A stretch of 7,856 nt of DNA from Desulfuromonadaceae bacterium (GCA_028686145.1 JAQUCQ010000149.1:1-7856), one strand, 5' to 3'. Counted from the stretch's first letter, positions 1 to 6,495 are shown. Notes: generated by a model from the sequence alone, not told the origin. A program made the numbers and translations.

Positions 1-426
1 CGATTGCCACTCACTTTGGCGATTATCCAGTCATTGCTTGTTGAAGTTGAGGGAGAAATTTATTCCATTCCACTCTCGTCAGTCCTGGAAACTATCCGGG
101 TCGATCAACGCAAATTCCACCTGATCGGGGGACAAGAGGTACTAAAACTACGCGATATCGTGCTGCCGCTGATTCGTTTGCAAAAAGTATTCAACGTCCA
201 ACCGCGCAGCGAAGAGAATGATTTTTGTTACGTCGTGGTGGTTGGTGCCGCTGAAAAGAGAATGGGTTTGGTCGTTACCCGCCTGGTTGGACAACAGGAG
301 GTGGCCATCAAGTCGCTTGGCAACTATCTGGCAAATATTCCCGGCATTGCCGGTTCCACTATTTTGGGTGATGGACGTGTTGCCCTGATAATTGACCCGG
401 TCGCAATGTCTGAGGTCTGCGAATAA
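1..426 (+). CDS. cheA: CheA chemotaxis histidine kinase, C-terminal part (5' end outside window)
   Basis: This is the 3' end of a frame already open at base 1 (first codon CGA) and closed by TAA at 424-426, leaving 141 residues. The start (RLPLTLAIIQSLLVEV) and the following segment IYSIPLSSVLETIRV match the end of the CheA catalytic domain running into its CheW-like regulatory (P5) domain, which docks the kinase to CheW and the receptors. Later VVVVGAAEKRMGLVV, VGQQEVAIKSL and ILGDGRVALIID are typical P5 beta-barrel segments. The phosphotransfer (Hpt), dimerisation and ATP-binding domains must lie upstream and cannot be judged. CheA autophosphorylates on histidine and passes phosphate to CheY and CheB. 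It is followed 70 bp later by cheR, and cheB is in the same operon. A stand-alone CheW is less likely, because the residues before the barrel look like the CheA linker, but it cannot be formally excluded from this fragment. Confidence 0.9.
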   Translation, partial: RLPLTLAIIQSLLVEVEGEIYSIPLSSVLETIRVDQRKFHLIGGQEVLKLRDIVLPLIRLQKVFNVQPRSEENDFCYVVVVGAAEKRMGLVVTRLVGQQEVAIKSLGNYLANIPGIAGSTILGDGRVALIIDPVAMSEVCE

Positions 427-496
427 GGAAAAAATGTTTTTGTTGCACAAATAATATGCAGAAGATTCATTGGTAATGACGCCCAAGGAGTGAAAT

Positions 497-1324
497 GTGG
501 CTATCAGCGATAAAGATTTTGAACAACTCCGTGATTTTATTTACAACATCTGCGGTATGTATTTTCACACCACCAAGAAATATTTTTTGGAAAGCCGGCT
601 TACCCGTCGCATGGAAGCTACCGGCTCAAAAACATATCAAGACTATTACCTGCTGCTCAAATCTCCACGCGGGTCTGAAGAATTAAAGTTTCTTATGGAC
701 GAAATCACCACTAACGAAACCTATTTTTTCCGTAATGTTCCGCAATTAGCAGCTCTTGAGAATAAATTGCTTCCCGAAATTGTTGAAGCTAAAAACAAAA
801 TGGGATTCCGCAAGCTGCGGATCTGGAGCGCGGCCTCATCTTCCGGCGAAGAAGCCTACACCATGGCGATGATTCTCCTCGAGAAACGGCCTACCCTGTT
901 GAAGGACTGGATCATTGAAATCGTCGGTACCGACATCAATGAGACCGTCATCGCTCAAGCCAAAGAAGGAATCTATAACGCTTATTCCATCCGAAATATC
1001 CCCGACGTGTACAAACGCAAGTATATCCGTGAAGATAATGGTAAATTCATCCTGTCTCCTGAAGTCAAAAAGTTTGTCACCTTCAACAAGCTCAATCTAT
1101 ACGAAGACTCTAAAATGATTTTTATGAAGAGCTTCGATTTCATATTCTGCGCTAATGTGCTGATCTATTTCGACACCGCTTCAAAATCAAAAGTCGTCCA
1201 GCATTTTTATAATAATTTGCAACCCTACGGATACTTCTTTGTCGGCCAGTCGGAATCCCTGCATGGCGTCAATGACAAATTTAAGACGGTTCACTTTCCC
1301 GGTGGTTTTGGCTACAAAAAATAG
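497..1324 (+). CDS. cheR: CheR chemotaxis receptor glutamate methyltransferase
   Basis: The 275-residue product has the usual length of a simple CheR. It transfers methyl groups from S-adenosylmethionine to receptor glutamates during adaptation, in the cytoplasm at the receptor array. The N-terminal all-helical domain (about 5-70) ends in TNETYFFR (72-79), a CheR signature. The SAM-binding loop is WSAASSSGEEAY (110-121), followed by GTDIN (144-148), the motif NVLIYFD (220-226) and FVGQSESL near the end. The start is GTG at 497, not the out-of-frame ATG at 495-497: AAGGAG at 485-490 lies 6 bases upstream and only the GTG frame codes for CheR. Two positions differ from the common forms: CRNVLIYF is CANVLIYF here (A219), and GEEPY is GEEAY. 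No C-terminal receptor-tethering extension, TPR or other fused domain is present. It sits between cheA and an HDOD gene (18 bp to the next start). Confidence 0.95.
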   Translation: MAISDKDFEQLRDFIYNICGMYFHTTKKYFLESRLTRRMEATGSKTYQDYYLLLKSPRGSEELKFLMDEITTNETYFFRNVPQLAALENKLLPEIVEAKNKMGFRKLRIWSAASSSGEEAYTMAMILLEKRPTLLKDWIIEIVGTDINETVIAQAKEGIYNAYSIRNIPDVYKRKYIREDNGKFILSPEVKKFVTFNKLNLYEDSKMIFMKSFDFIFCANVLIYFDTASKSKVVQHFYNNLQPYGYFFVGQSESLHGVNDKFKTVHFPGGFGYKK

Positions 1325-1342
1325 CCTGAGAGGTTTTATTGT

Positions 1343-2242
1343 ATGGACAAAAATCTGATGATGGAACGGGCTGAAATATTGGTGGGAGCTGTTGATGATC
1401 TCCCTACCATCCCGATTGTCGCAACCAAGGTGCTACAGTTGCTTGATGATCCTGATGTCAGCGTTGAAGACGTAGCGGATCTAATGCTGTCGGATCAGGT
1501 TATGACGGCACGGGTCATGAAGCTGATCAACTCGCCGGTTTACAAGCCGAATCAGGAAATCACCTCTCTTAAGCGCGCTCTGGTGTACCTCGGACTGCGT
1601 CATGTTCGCGAACTGGCTCTGACAACATCTGTTATCAATGCATTTGACGGTACATCGGGAGCACTGGAGCTGAATGCGTTCTGGGAACATTCTTTTGGAG
1701 TCGGCATGGTTTCAAAAATTATTGCCAAGAACATTGGCTATCAGGATCTTGAAAAAGCCTATATTGCCGGCATTATACATGATCTCGGCGAAGTATTTCT
1801 AAGCAACTTCCTGCGCGATCCATTTTTGGAGGTACTGGAACATATTAAAACCCACCCCGTGAAACTTGTCGATGCCGAAGCGGAGCTGCTTGGAACGTCC
1901 CACTGCGAGATTGGCCTCTGCATTGCGCGCAAATGGAATTTTCCTGATGCCTACTGTGATGTGATCGCATATCACCATAGCCCTGGCGAAGCTAAGGTCG
2001 ATCCGATTCTGTGCGCCATCGTTAACCTTTCAGATCTGTTCTGTACTGTCCGTGAATTGAACTATGGCGGTCGTGAATGGATCAGCTTCAATTTAAGCGA
2101 AGAAGAAGCCTGGACAATCCTTAAAAATGAATCACCTGCATTGGCCGAGATGGATGTGGAACGTTTCTGTTATGAACTTGATGATGCGATTCCTGATGTA
2201 AAAGAGCTGGTATCATCTATTTTCAACCCATCCTCACGCTGA
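1343..2242 (+). CDS. HDOD-domain signalling protein in chemotaxis operon
   Basis: The 299-residue protein consists mainly of an HDOD domain (about 15-215), a relative of HD phosphohydrolases found in bacterial signalling proteins. Visible family signs are LPTIPIVATKVLQLLDDP (20-37), the segment LMLSDQVMTARVMKLINS (47-64), SLKRALVYLGLRHVREL (75-91), an intact HD pair in IIHDLGE (H146, D147), H187 in LGTSHCEIG, and H211-H212. The retained HD pair and downstream histidines leave open metal binding or residual hydrolase activity, although most HDOD proteins are thought to lack it; this is family knowledge, not shown here. There is no receiver, GGDEF or EAL partner, and no signal peptide or membrane segment. 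GAGAGG at 1328-1333 lies 9 bases before the ATG. Its place between cheR and cheB suggests a role in chemosensory signalling; the mechanism is unknown. Confidence 0.9.
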   Translation: MDKNLMMERAEILVGAVDDLPTIPIVATKVLQLLDDPDVSVEDVADLMLSDQVMTARVMKLINSPVYKPNQEITSLKRALVYLGLRHVRELALTTSVINAFDGTSGALELNAFWEHSFGVGMVSKIIAKNIGYQDLEKAYIAGIIHDLGEVFLSNFLRDPFLEVLEHIKTHPVKLVDAEAELLGTSHCEIGLCIARKWNFPDAYCDVIAYHHSPGEAKVDPILCAIVNLSDLFCTVRELNYGGREWISFNLSEEEAWTILKNESPALAEMDVERFCYELDDAIPDVKELVSSIFNPSSR

Positions 2243-2318
2243 AACGCAATTAGATACGAGCATTAACATAACCATTCTCTGCCAGTACCAATAATGCGGG
2301 ATATGAACGTTCAAAAAA

Positions 2319-2336
2319 GCATTTCTGCCAAAATGC
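2319..2336 (+). other. Small hairpin in the HDOD-cheB gap
   Basis: GCATTT (2319-2324) and AAATGC (2331-2336) form a perfect six-pair stem around the loop CTGCCA. No T-run follows, so it is not a convincing terminator; it might cap the HDOD message or be chance in AT-rich sequence. The rest of the 164-bp gap (2243-2406) shows no gene and no clear sigma70 promoter. Confidence 0.25.
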
Positions 2337-2340
2337 ACAT

Positions 2341-2402
2341 AAATAATTTCTATCGTACTAAAAACGACAGGAAATAATTTCTGACCTACTAAAAGGCGAA
2401 AC
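2341..2402 (+). repeat. Tandem 31-bp-period direct repeat in the cheB leader
   Basis: Two adjacent copies share AAATAATTTCT (2341-2351 and 2372-2382) and, four bases later, TACTAAAA (2356-2363 and 2387-2394); both blocks are offset by exactly 31 bp. A CGA triplet follows in each copy with one base of slippage. The second copy runs into the cheB ribosome binding region. A 31-bp period is about three helical turns, so a DNA-binding protein would meet both copies on the same face. It could be a regulator site or just a local duplication. Confidence 0.6.
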
Positions 2403-2406
2403 CCTG

Positions 2407-3495
2407 ATGATAATGCCGCTGCAAGCAAAAACACGTATTCTGATCGTTGACGATTCATCGTTCATGCGGATGGCTATCCGGAGTGTCTTATCAAAAGAGC
2501 CCTCCTTTGATATTGTCGGCACAGCAGCCGACGGCATGGAAGGCGTCGAAAAAGCCATTGCCCTCAAACCGGATCTTATTACGATGGATGTCGAAATGCC
2601 ACGCATGGACGGCATTACTGCCCTGAAGCAGATCATGGCGAAAGCTCCGACCAAAGTCATCATGGTCTCTACTCTGACCAACGAAGGCGCCAGATCAACG
2701 TTCGAAGCACTCGACGCCGGAGCACTCGATTACATACCGAAAAACGTTACCGACTCATCAGATGCGCAGAACATTTTCCGTCAGGAGTTAATGCGCAAGA
2801 TAAAGGAAGCGATAGCATCGCGCATACGCCACGTGCCCGGCACAGTTCCAACATCAACTCGCCCTGCACCATCATCCATCTCCGTACCGCACCGGCCAAC
2901 GTCATCAAAATTCCTCGGGAAGAAGATTCAGTACGTCGGCATCGGCGCCTCCACCGGCGGGCCGGTGGCATTGCAGGAAGTGCTTTCGCGCATCCCGGTC
3001 AATTTTCCGTATGGGATAATTGTCGGCATCCACATGCCTAAGGCGTTTACCGGACCGTATGCTGACCGCCTTAACGCCAAGTGCTCCATGACTATCCGAG
3101 AAGCAGTTGACGGTGACATTCTCAAGCCGGGACTGGCACTGGTTGCACCGGGAGGGATGCACACCACGCTTGTCCGGCAGGGCGGGCACATTGTCGTCAA
3201 GACTCAGCCCACCAGTTCATACCCGCAATATGTCTATATACCCTCGGTTGACTTGCTCATATCAAGCATGGCTGAGGCAACCGGAGGAGCCATGTTGGGA
3301 GTGATTCTGACCGGGATGGGTAATGACGGATTCAAAGGGATGCAGATTCTGAAGCAGAAAGGTGGCGTTACGATTGCGCAGGATGAAGCAACCTCAACCA
3401 TTTACGGCATGCCGAAAGCCTGTGTTGATGGAGGTGTGGCTGATGAGGTGCTGCCGTTGGGACAAATCGGCTTTGAAATATCGAAGTTCATGTAA
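2407..3495 (+). CDS. cheB: CheB protein-glutamate methylesterase/deamidase response regulator
   Basis: The 362-residue protein has full two-domain CheB architecture. The N-terminal receiver domain (about 9-128) has the acidic pair D15-D16, the phosphoacceptor D61 in TMDVEMPRMDG, the Ser/Thr position in VSTLT (87-91) and K112 in YIPKN. A Pro/Ser/Thr-rich linker (about 144-168) leads to the methylesterase domain, with the catalytic triad visible as S182 (GASTGGP), H209 (GIHMPKAFTGPYADRL) and D307 (LTGMGNDG). Phosphorylation by CheA activates hydrolysis of receptor methyl-glutamates and deamidation of receptor glutamines, opposing CheR. The start at 2407 (ATG ATA ATG) is chosen over 2413 because AAAAGG (2391-2396) lies 10 bases from the first ATG and 16 from the second. 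A 164-bp gap with a tandem repeat separates it from the HDOD gene, so it may have its own control, although it is probably also in the che transcript. Confidence 0.96.
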   Translation: MIMPLQAKTRILIVDDSSFMRMAIRSVLSKEPSFDIVGTAADGMEGVEKAIALKPDLITMDVEMPRMDGITALKQIMAKAPTKVIMVSTLTNEGARSTFEALDAGALDYIPKNVTDSSDAQNIFRQELMRKIKEAIASRIRHVPGTVPTSTRPAPSSISVPHRPTSSKFLGKKIQYVGIGASTGGPVALQEVLSRIPVNFPYGIIVGIHMPKAFTGPYADRLNAKCSMTIREAVDGDILKPGLALVAPGGMHTTLVRQGGHIVVKTQPTSSYPQYVYIPSVDLLISSMAEATGGAMLGVILTGMGNDGFKGMQILKQKGGVTIAQDEATSTIYGMPKACVDGGVADEVLPLGQIGFEISKFM

Positions 3496-3525
3496 TCCAT
3501 TGAAGAAATTAGCGTTTGAGCACAG

Positions 3526-3554
3526 AAAAGGGCGACCACCGTGGACGCTCTTTT
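3526..3554. terminator. Bidirectional hairpin terminator between convergent operons
   Basis: AAAAGGGCG (3526-3534) pairs with CGCTCTTTT (3546-3554), with one G-T pair, around an 11-base loop. On the plus strand it ends in TTTTGTTATTT, and on the minus strand in TTTTCTG. It lies 30 bp after cheB and directly past the stop of the minus-strand small gene (3560-3562), so it fits as a shared Rho-independent terminator for both operons. Confidence 0.75.
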
Positions 3555-3559
3555 GTTAT

Positions 3560-3790
3560 TTAGCGGTCCGCATACACGATCAGGCCTGTTCCTGTCACTT
3601 CAACCCGGCAGTTTGAAAATCCACGCCGTTTCAGACGAAACATGATAAGTGGCGCGATCAGGGGATGAACCCCCGATAAAACAAGCGGGAAATTGGAATA
3701 CGACATCTTCAGGAGGGCACCGAGCGTTGCCTTGGCATCGGTTTTTCGCGCGTTTTTTCTTCGCAGTTTATTATGTTGTTCAGTTGGCAT
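3560..3790 (-). CDS. Small hypothetical protein coupled to prfC
   Basis: This is a 76-codon frame that I do not recognise as a known family. The N terminus is strongly basic (LRRKNARKTDAK, residues 9-20). The middle is hydrophobic and proline-containing (FPLVLSGVHPLIAPLIMF, about 34-51), followed by basic RLKRRGF and a beta-like tail VEVTGTGLIVYADR. The hydrophobic stretch is short and broken by prolines and a histidine, so a membrane helix is possible but not clear. Evidence that it is real: its ATG begins three bases after the prfC TAG stop, its stop lies just before a terminator hairpin, and nothing else codes in the gap. The Shine-Dalgarno is poor (only TAGG close to the ATG), so translation would depend on ribosomes finishing prfC. 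Function cannot be assigned. Confidence 0.6.
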   Translation of the reverse strand: MPTEQHNKLRRKNARKTDAKATLGALLKMSYSNFPLVLSGVHPLIAPLIMFRLKRRGFSNCRVEVTGTGLIVYADR

Positions 3791-3793
3791 GAC

Positions 3794-5377
3794 CTAGCTA
3801 TGTTCACTGGTTTCATGAAAGACCAGATTCTTCCAGTTCTCAATAGTATTATCCAGACGCCACTGGCTCCCGGCCATGTAGGTCAACTTGGCTTCACCAT
3901 CAATATAGACATGCATCGCTTCTTTCTTCTCAAAATCTTCAATATGTTTTTTCTCACCGGTAACCCAGCGAGCGGTTACATAACTGACCGGTTCAAAGGC
4001 CACTTTAACACTGTATTCGTGTTCAAGGCGGTGCATAACCACCTCGAACTGTAGCAGTCCAACCGCACCGATAACCCAATCCGACCCCATCAAAGGCTTA
4101 AACACCTGTGTAGCACCCTCTTCAGCCAACTGGACTAACCCTTTCTCCAACGCCTTTGATTTCATCGGATTTAGCAGACGTACCTTGCGAAAGTGTTCAG
4201 GAGCAAAACTTGGGATACCAGTGAACTTGAGATCTTCACCCATTGTAAAAGTATCGCCAATCTTAATTGTTCCGTGATTATGGATGCCGATTATATCGCC
4301 CGGCCAGGCTTCTTCCACATTGGTACGATCCTGTGCCATAAATATTGTAGCGTTTGCAATCTGAACGTCACGCCCCAAACGGACATGGCGGACCTTCATC
4401 CCTCGGGTAAATTTGCCGGAACAGATGCGGAAGAAGGCAATCCGGTCACGGTGAGCCGGATCCATATTCGCTTGAATTTTGAATGTAAACCCGCTAAAGG
4501 GTTCTTCGTAGGGAGAAACAGTACGAGTTACGGTCTCGCGTGGTAACGGATGCGGTGCATACTGGACAAAAGCATCCAGCAACTGCTGCACACCAAACGT
4601 ATTAATGGCACTACCAAAGAAAACCGGCGTCTGTTTTCCTGCCAAGTATGCCGACATATCAAAAGGATTTGCCGCCCCTTCCAACAGTTCTATGTCATTT
4701 CTCAGTTCTTCTACCTGACTTCCGAGCAGTTCATCGAGACGTGGATCGTCCAGACCCGTAACCGTCACGATTTCACCGGTACCGGTATCTGCATCTGCGT
4801 CAAAAAATGTCAACTCTTTGGTATATAAATGATAGGTTCCCCGAAAACGCTTTCCCATTCCAATCGGCCACGTTATCGGAGCGGTCTGCATGTGAAGGTT
4901 TTTTTCGATATCGTCCAGAAGATCAAACGGTTCCTGTCCCTCACGGTCAAGCTTGTTCATGAACGTCATGATCGGAGTGTGACGCAATCGACAGACTTCC
5001 AGAAGCTTCTTCGTCTGACTTTCAACGCCTTTAACAGAGTCAATCACCATCAATACCGAGTCTACGGCTGTCAAAACACGATAGGTATCCTCTGAAAAGT
5101 CGTTGTGGCCGGGGGTATCCAGCAGATTGATTTCGCACTCATCATAGGTAAACTTCATGACCGATGAGGTAACTGAAATACCGCGCTGTTTTTCCAGATC
5201 CATCCAGTCGGATGTTGCGTGCCGGGCACTCTTCCGGGCGCGAACCTCTCCAGCCTGCTGAATGGCACCGCCGAAAAGCAACAACTTCTCTGTAATCGTG
5301 GTTTTTCCTGCATCGGGATGGCTGATAATGGCAAATGTGCGACGTTTTTCGACTTCTATCTGGTTGAACAGTTCCAC
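3794..5377 (-). CDS. prfC: Peptide chain release factor 3 (RF3), GTPase
   Basis: RF3 is a translational GTPase that ejects RF1 or RF2 from the ribosome after peptide release. The 527-residue product is close to the E. coli length (529). G-domain motifs, numbered from the chosen start, are SHPDAGKT (19-26), the switch region RGIS followed by VTSS (65-72), DTPGH (87-91) and NKLD (141-144). RF3-specific stretches include KRRTFAIISHPDAGKTT, ITWPIGMGK, FKIQANMDPAHRDRIAF, EEAWPGDIIGIHNHGTIKIGDTF and GLLQFEVV. The open frame extends 23 codons further upstream to 5446, but that extension is not RF3-like and crosses a strong hairpin. The start is GTG at 5375-5377, giving MELFNQIEVEKRRTF, with AAGGAG nine bases upstream. 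It follows doxX on the same strand and is followed after three bases by a small unknown gene. Confidence 0.95.
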   Translation of the reverse strand: MELFNQIEVEKRRTFAIISHPDAGKTTITEKLLLFGGAIQQAGEVRARKSARHATSDWMDLEKQRGISVTSSVMKFTYDECEINLLDTPGHNDFSEDTYRVLTAVDSVLMVIDSVKGVESQTKKLLEVCRLRHTPIMTFMNKLDREGQEPFDLLDDIEKNLHMQTAPITWPIGMGKRFRGTYHLYTKELTFFDADADTGTGEIVTVTGLDDPRLDELLGSQVEELRNDIELLEGAANPFDMSAYLAGKQTPVFFGSAINTFGVQQLLDAFVQYAPHPLPRETVTRTVSPYEEPFSGFTFKIQANMDPAHRDRIAFFRICSGKFTRGMKVRHVRLGRDVQIANATIFMAQDRTNVEEAWPGDIIGIHNHGTIKIGDTFTMGEDLKFTGIPSFAPEHFRKVRLLNPMKSKALEKGLVQLAEEGATQVFKPLMGSDWVIGAVGLLQFEVVMHRLEHEYSVKVAFEPVSYVTARWVTGEKKHIEDFEKKEAMHVYIDGEAKLTYMAGSQWRLDNTIENWKNLVFHETSEHS

Positions 5378-5386
5378 GGGGTGTAA

Positions 5387-5392
5387 CTCCTT
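5387..5392 (-). promoter_or_regulatory. Shine-Dalgarno that fixes the prfC start
   Basis: On the minus strand AAGGAG lies 9 bases before the GTG at 5377. It favours GTG over the upstream ATG at 5446, whose extra codons would run through the hairpin at 5417-5434. Confidence 0.8.
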
Positions 5393-5416
5393 ATAACAAT
5401 CTGTATGGCAATCGAA

Positions 5417-5434
5417 AGGCGGGCAAGCCCGCCT
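5417..5434 (-). terminator. GC-rich hairpin between doxX and prfC
   Basis: AGGCGGGC (5417-5424) is followed by AA and its exact complement GCCCGCCT (5427-5434), giving a very stable stem with a tight loop. It lies in the 84-bp gap after the doxX stop. Only a short T-run follows on either strand (TTTCGATT on minus, TGATTTT on plus), so it may be a partial terminator, an mRNA end stabiliser or an attenuator setting prfC level below doxX, rather than a full stop. Confidence 0.5.
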
Positions 5435-5461
5435 GATTTTAAACAAAATATGTGAAGGTTA

Positions 5462-5908
5462 TTATGACCTGAATACCAGCCGGTCAAGGCACCACCGGCC
5501 GCCTCCGGCAATCATCAGGTAGAGGGCCATCCCCAGCAGGGCGACATTGTACTCGATGCCCTGCCCGTGACCGGGTACGCAGTTTAAATTAAGAAAAAAA
5601 CCATGGGCCCAATGAATTTTATAGATGGCAACCAGCATGACTGCTGATATTCCCGCTGCTGAGAGACGGGTCATAAAGCCGGTCAAGATGCCAAAACCAC
5701 CGCCAAATTCAGCGATGATAGCCAGCAATGTGAAAATGGGCGGAATCCCCATTTTTTCTTCAAAGGTTTTGAATGTCCCCGTCAATCCTTGACCTCCGAA
5801 AATACCAAACAGTTTCTGAGAACCATGAGCCATAAAGATCAGCCCCAGTGGAATGCGAAGCATCAAGGGAGCAAACAAATCCGTCGCATCAAAACTTCCT
5901 TTAGCCAT
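5462..5908 (-). CDS. DoxX-family small membrane protein
   Basis: The 148-residue product has four probable membrane helices (about 12-28, 56-76, 83-98, 118-135). It carries DoxX-family signs: the N-terminal segment RIPLGLIFMAHGSQKLFG, FEEKMGIPPIFTLLAIIAEFGGGFGILTGF, and a last part with GIEYNVALLGMALYLMIAGGGRW. DoxX proteins are named after a subunit of an archaeal thiosulfate:quinone oxidoreductase; most bacterial members are uncharacterised and some link to redox stress. No electron-transfer partner gene is nearby, so the exact role is unknown. The start is ATG at 5906-5908 (MAKGSFDATD), five codons inside the longest frame, because AGGAGG lies exactly six bases upstream. It heads a minus-strand group with prfC and is divergent from the lysR gene about 650 bp away, which makes it a possible but unproven target of that regulator. 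Confidence 0.85.
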   Translation of the reverse strand: MAKGSFDATDLFAPLMLRIPLGLIFMAHGSQKLFGIFGGQGLTGTFKTFEEKMGIPPIFTLLAIIAEFGGGFGILTGFMTRLSAAGISAVMLVAIYKIHWAHGFFLNLNCVPGHGQGIEYNVALLGMALYLMIAGGGRWCLDRLVFRS

Positions 5909-5914
5909 GTATAA

Positions 5915-5920
5915 CCTCCT
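5915..5920 (-). promoter_or_regulatory. Shine-Dalgarno that fixes the doxX start
   Basis: A perfect AGGAGG on the minus strand lies six bases before ATG 5908. A second AAGGAG (5926-5931) lies farther upstream, 2 bases from the ATG at 5923, too close to serve it. The inner start is therefore preferred. Confidence 0.8.
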
Positions 5921-5933
5921 CAATCTCCTTAAG

Positions 5934-5964
5934 AAACAGTCTGTTTTTGTAAAATAAACTGTTT
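5934..5964 (-). promoter_or_regulatory. Candidate doxX operator: three AAACAG half-sites
   Basis: A perfect palindrome AAACAG-T-CTGTTT occupies 5934-5946, and a third half-site ACTGTTT is at 5958-5964 in the same orientation as the palindrome's right arm. These lie just upstream of the doxX ribosome binding site and overlap or directly follow the candidate -10 box, where a repressor would act. The protein that would bind is unknown. Confidence 0.35.
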
Positions 5965-5981
5965 ACGCCATCATTTGGCAA
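5953..5981 (-). promoter_or_regulatory. Candidate doxX promoter
   Basis: On the minus strand TTGCCA (5976-5981) and TTTATT (5953-5958) are separated by 17 bases, a plausible but imperfect sigma70-type pair. The predicted transcription start near 5946 would leave a leader of about 40 bases to doxX. This is weak by sequence alone; its support comes from the spacing and the adjacent palindrome. Confidence 0.3.
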
Positions 5982-6092
5982 CACCACATGGATTACTCTG
6001 AAATCACGAAGGCAGAAATTGTTTATCCCCGCAGACAAACACACATCATTTTTTTATCTGTCCATGTTACGTACTATTAGTATAATTCGCCA

Positions 6093-6309
6093 CTAGTCCA
6101 AGCATAGAAGCGAGGTTGTCAGTTTAATCTATTTTCTTCGTGCATTCAATTAATTCAAGCGCTGTATTTAATCGTGAAATAGAAATGTAAGCAGCTTTTT
6201 CCGGCGAAGGGCTTGGGAATGAAAGGAGGCAAGCAGTTTAAATAGCACATTTCTAAGGATTTAAATACATATATTACAGACGCATTTACCTCTCTCCGAG
6301 TCTGTTTTT
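6093..6309 (+). ncRNA. Possible small RNA (weak candidate)
   Basis: A consensus TATAAT at 6081-6086 predicts a start near 6093, and a candidate terminator (ACAGAC/GTCTGT, then five T's) ends at 6309, giving an RNA of about 217 bases. Near the predicted 5' end CCAAGC (6098-6103) is complementary to GCTTGG (6211-6216), which could form a long-range closing stem. Against it: there is no recognisable -35 box (best guess TGTCCA), the terminator stem is short, and AT-rich sequence yields such boxes by chance. I do not recognise an RNA family. Confidence 0.2.
6276..6309 (+). terminator. Candidate Rho-independent terminator in the intergenic region
   Basis: ACAGAC (6276-6281) pairs perfectly with GTCTGT (6300-6305) around an 18-base loop, and the T-run covers 6305-6309. 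The stem is short and the loop large, so strength would be low. No annotated gene reads into it on the plus strand, which is why an unannotated transcript is considered. Confidence 0.3.
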
Positions 6310-6404
6310 AAATGGTTTCAAGTAAAAATGCAATAGTCCTCATGTTTGTGATCAATACTTATAATTAAGAGTATCTTTCCAACACAATCAACTTTAAAGT
6401 CAGA

Positions 6405-6425
6405 CTGCACACAAATGAAGTGCAG
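6405..6425. promoter_or_regulatory. Dyad upstream of lysR
   Basis: CTGCAC (6405-6410) and GTGCAG (6420-6425) are perfect inverted six-base arms with a nine-base spacer. LysR-type regulators often bind interrupted dyads near their own promoter. This one is centred about 117 bases before the predicted lysR start, farther than the common site near -65, so the assignment is tentative. Confidence 0.25.
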
Positions 6426-6495
6426 AAGAGAATTGCAACAAGATAGGGTCGTACCAGAAGAGATCAGTTTGTAGCTTTTTTAATGTGTAAACAAA

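Larger units (their letters stand above)
5982..6490. other. Long AT-rich intergenic region with no convincing gene
   Basis: The whole doxX-lysR divergent gap spans about 650 bp. I see no protein-coding frame of useful length with a ribosome binding site here. It contains a perfect TATAAT (6081-6086), a hairpin with T-run (6276-6309), a ten-base palindrome ACTTTAAAGT (6391-6400), a six-pair dyad (6405-6425), and near its right end the lysR promoter. An eight-codon frame starting with ATGAAAGGAGGC near 6220 is too short to call. The gap is unusually long for a divergent regulator-target pair. Confidence 0.5.

Noticed and set aside
2234..2458. Minus-strand 74-codon frame across the HDOD-cheB gap
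   Set aside because: It overlaps the start of cheB, has no ribosome binding site and no recognisable protein features.
4193..5095. Plus-strand frames of 88-117 codons opposite prfC
   Set aside because: They are antisense shadows of the clearly coding RF3 gene.
5378..5446. Upstream extension of prfC to an ATG at 5446
   Set aside because: The extra 23 codons are unlike RF3, pass through a stable hairpin, and the strong AAGGAG fits the internal GTG.
6080..6085. Minus-strand TATACT as a doxX promoter -10
   Set aside because: No -35 box at proper spacing, and it would give a leader of about 165 bases; the pair at 5953-5981 fits better.
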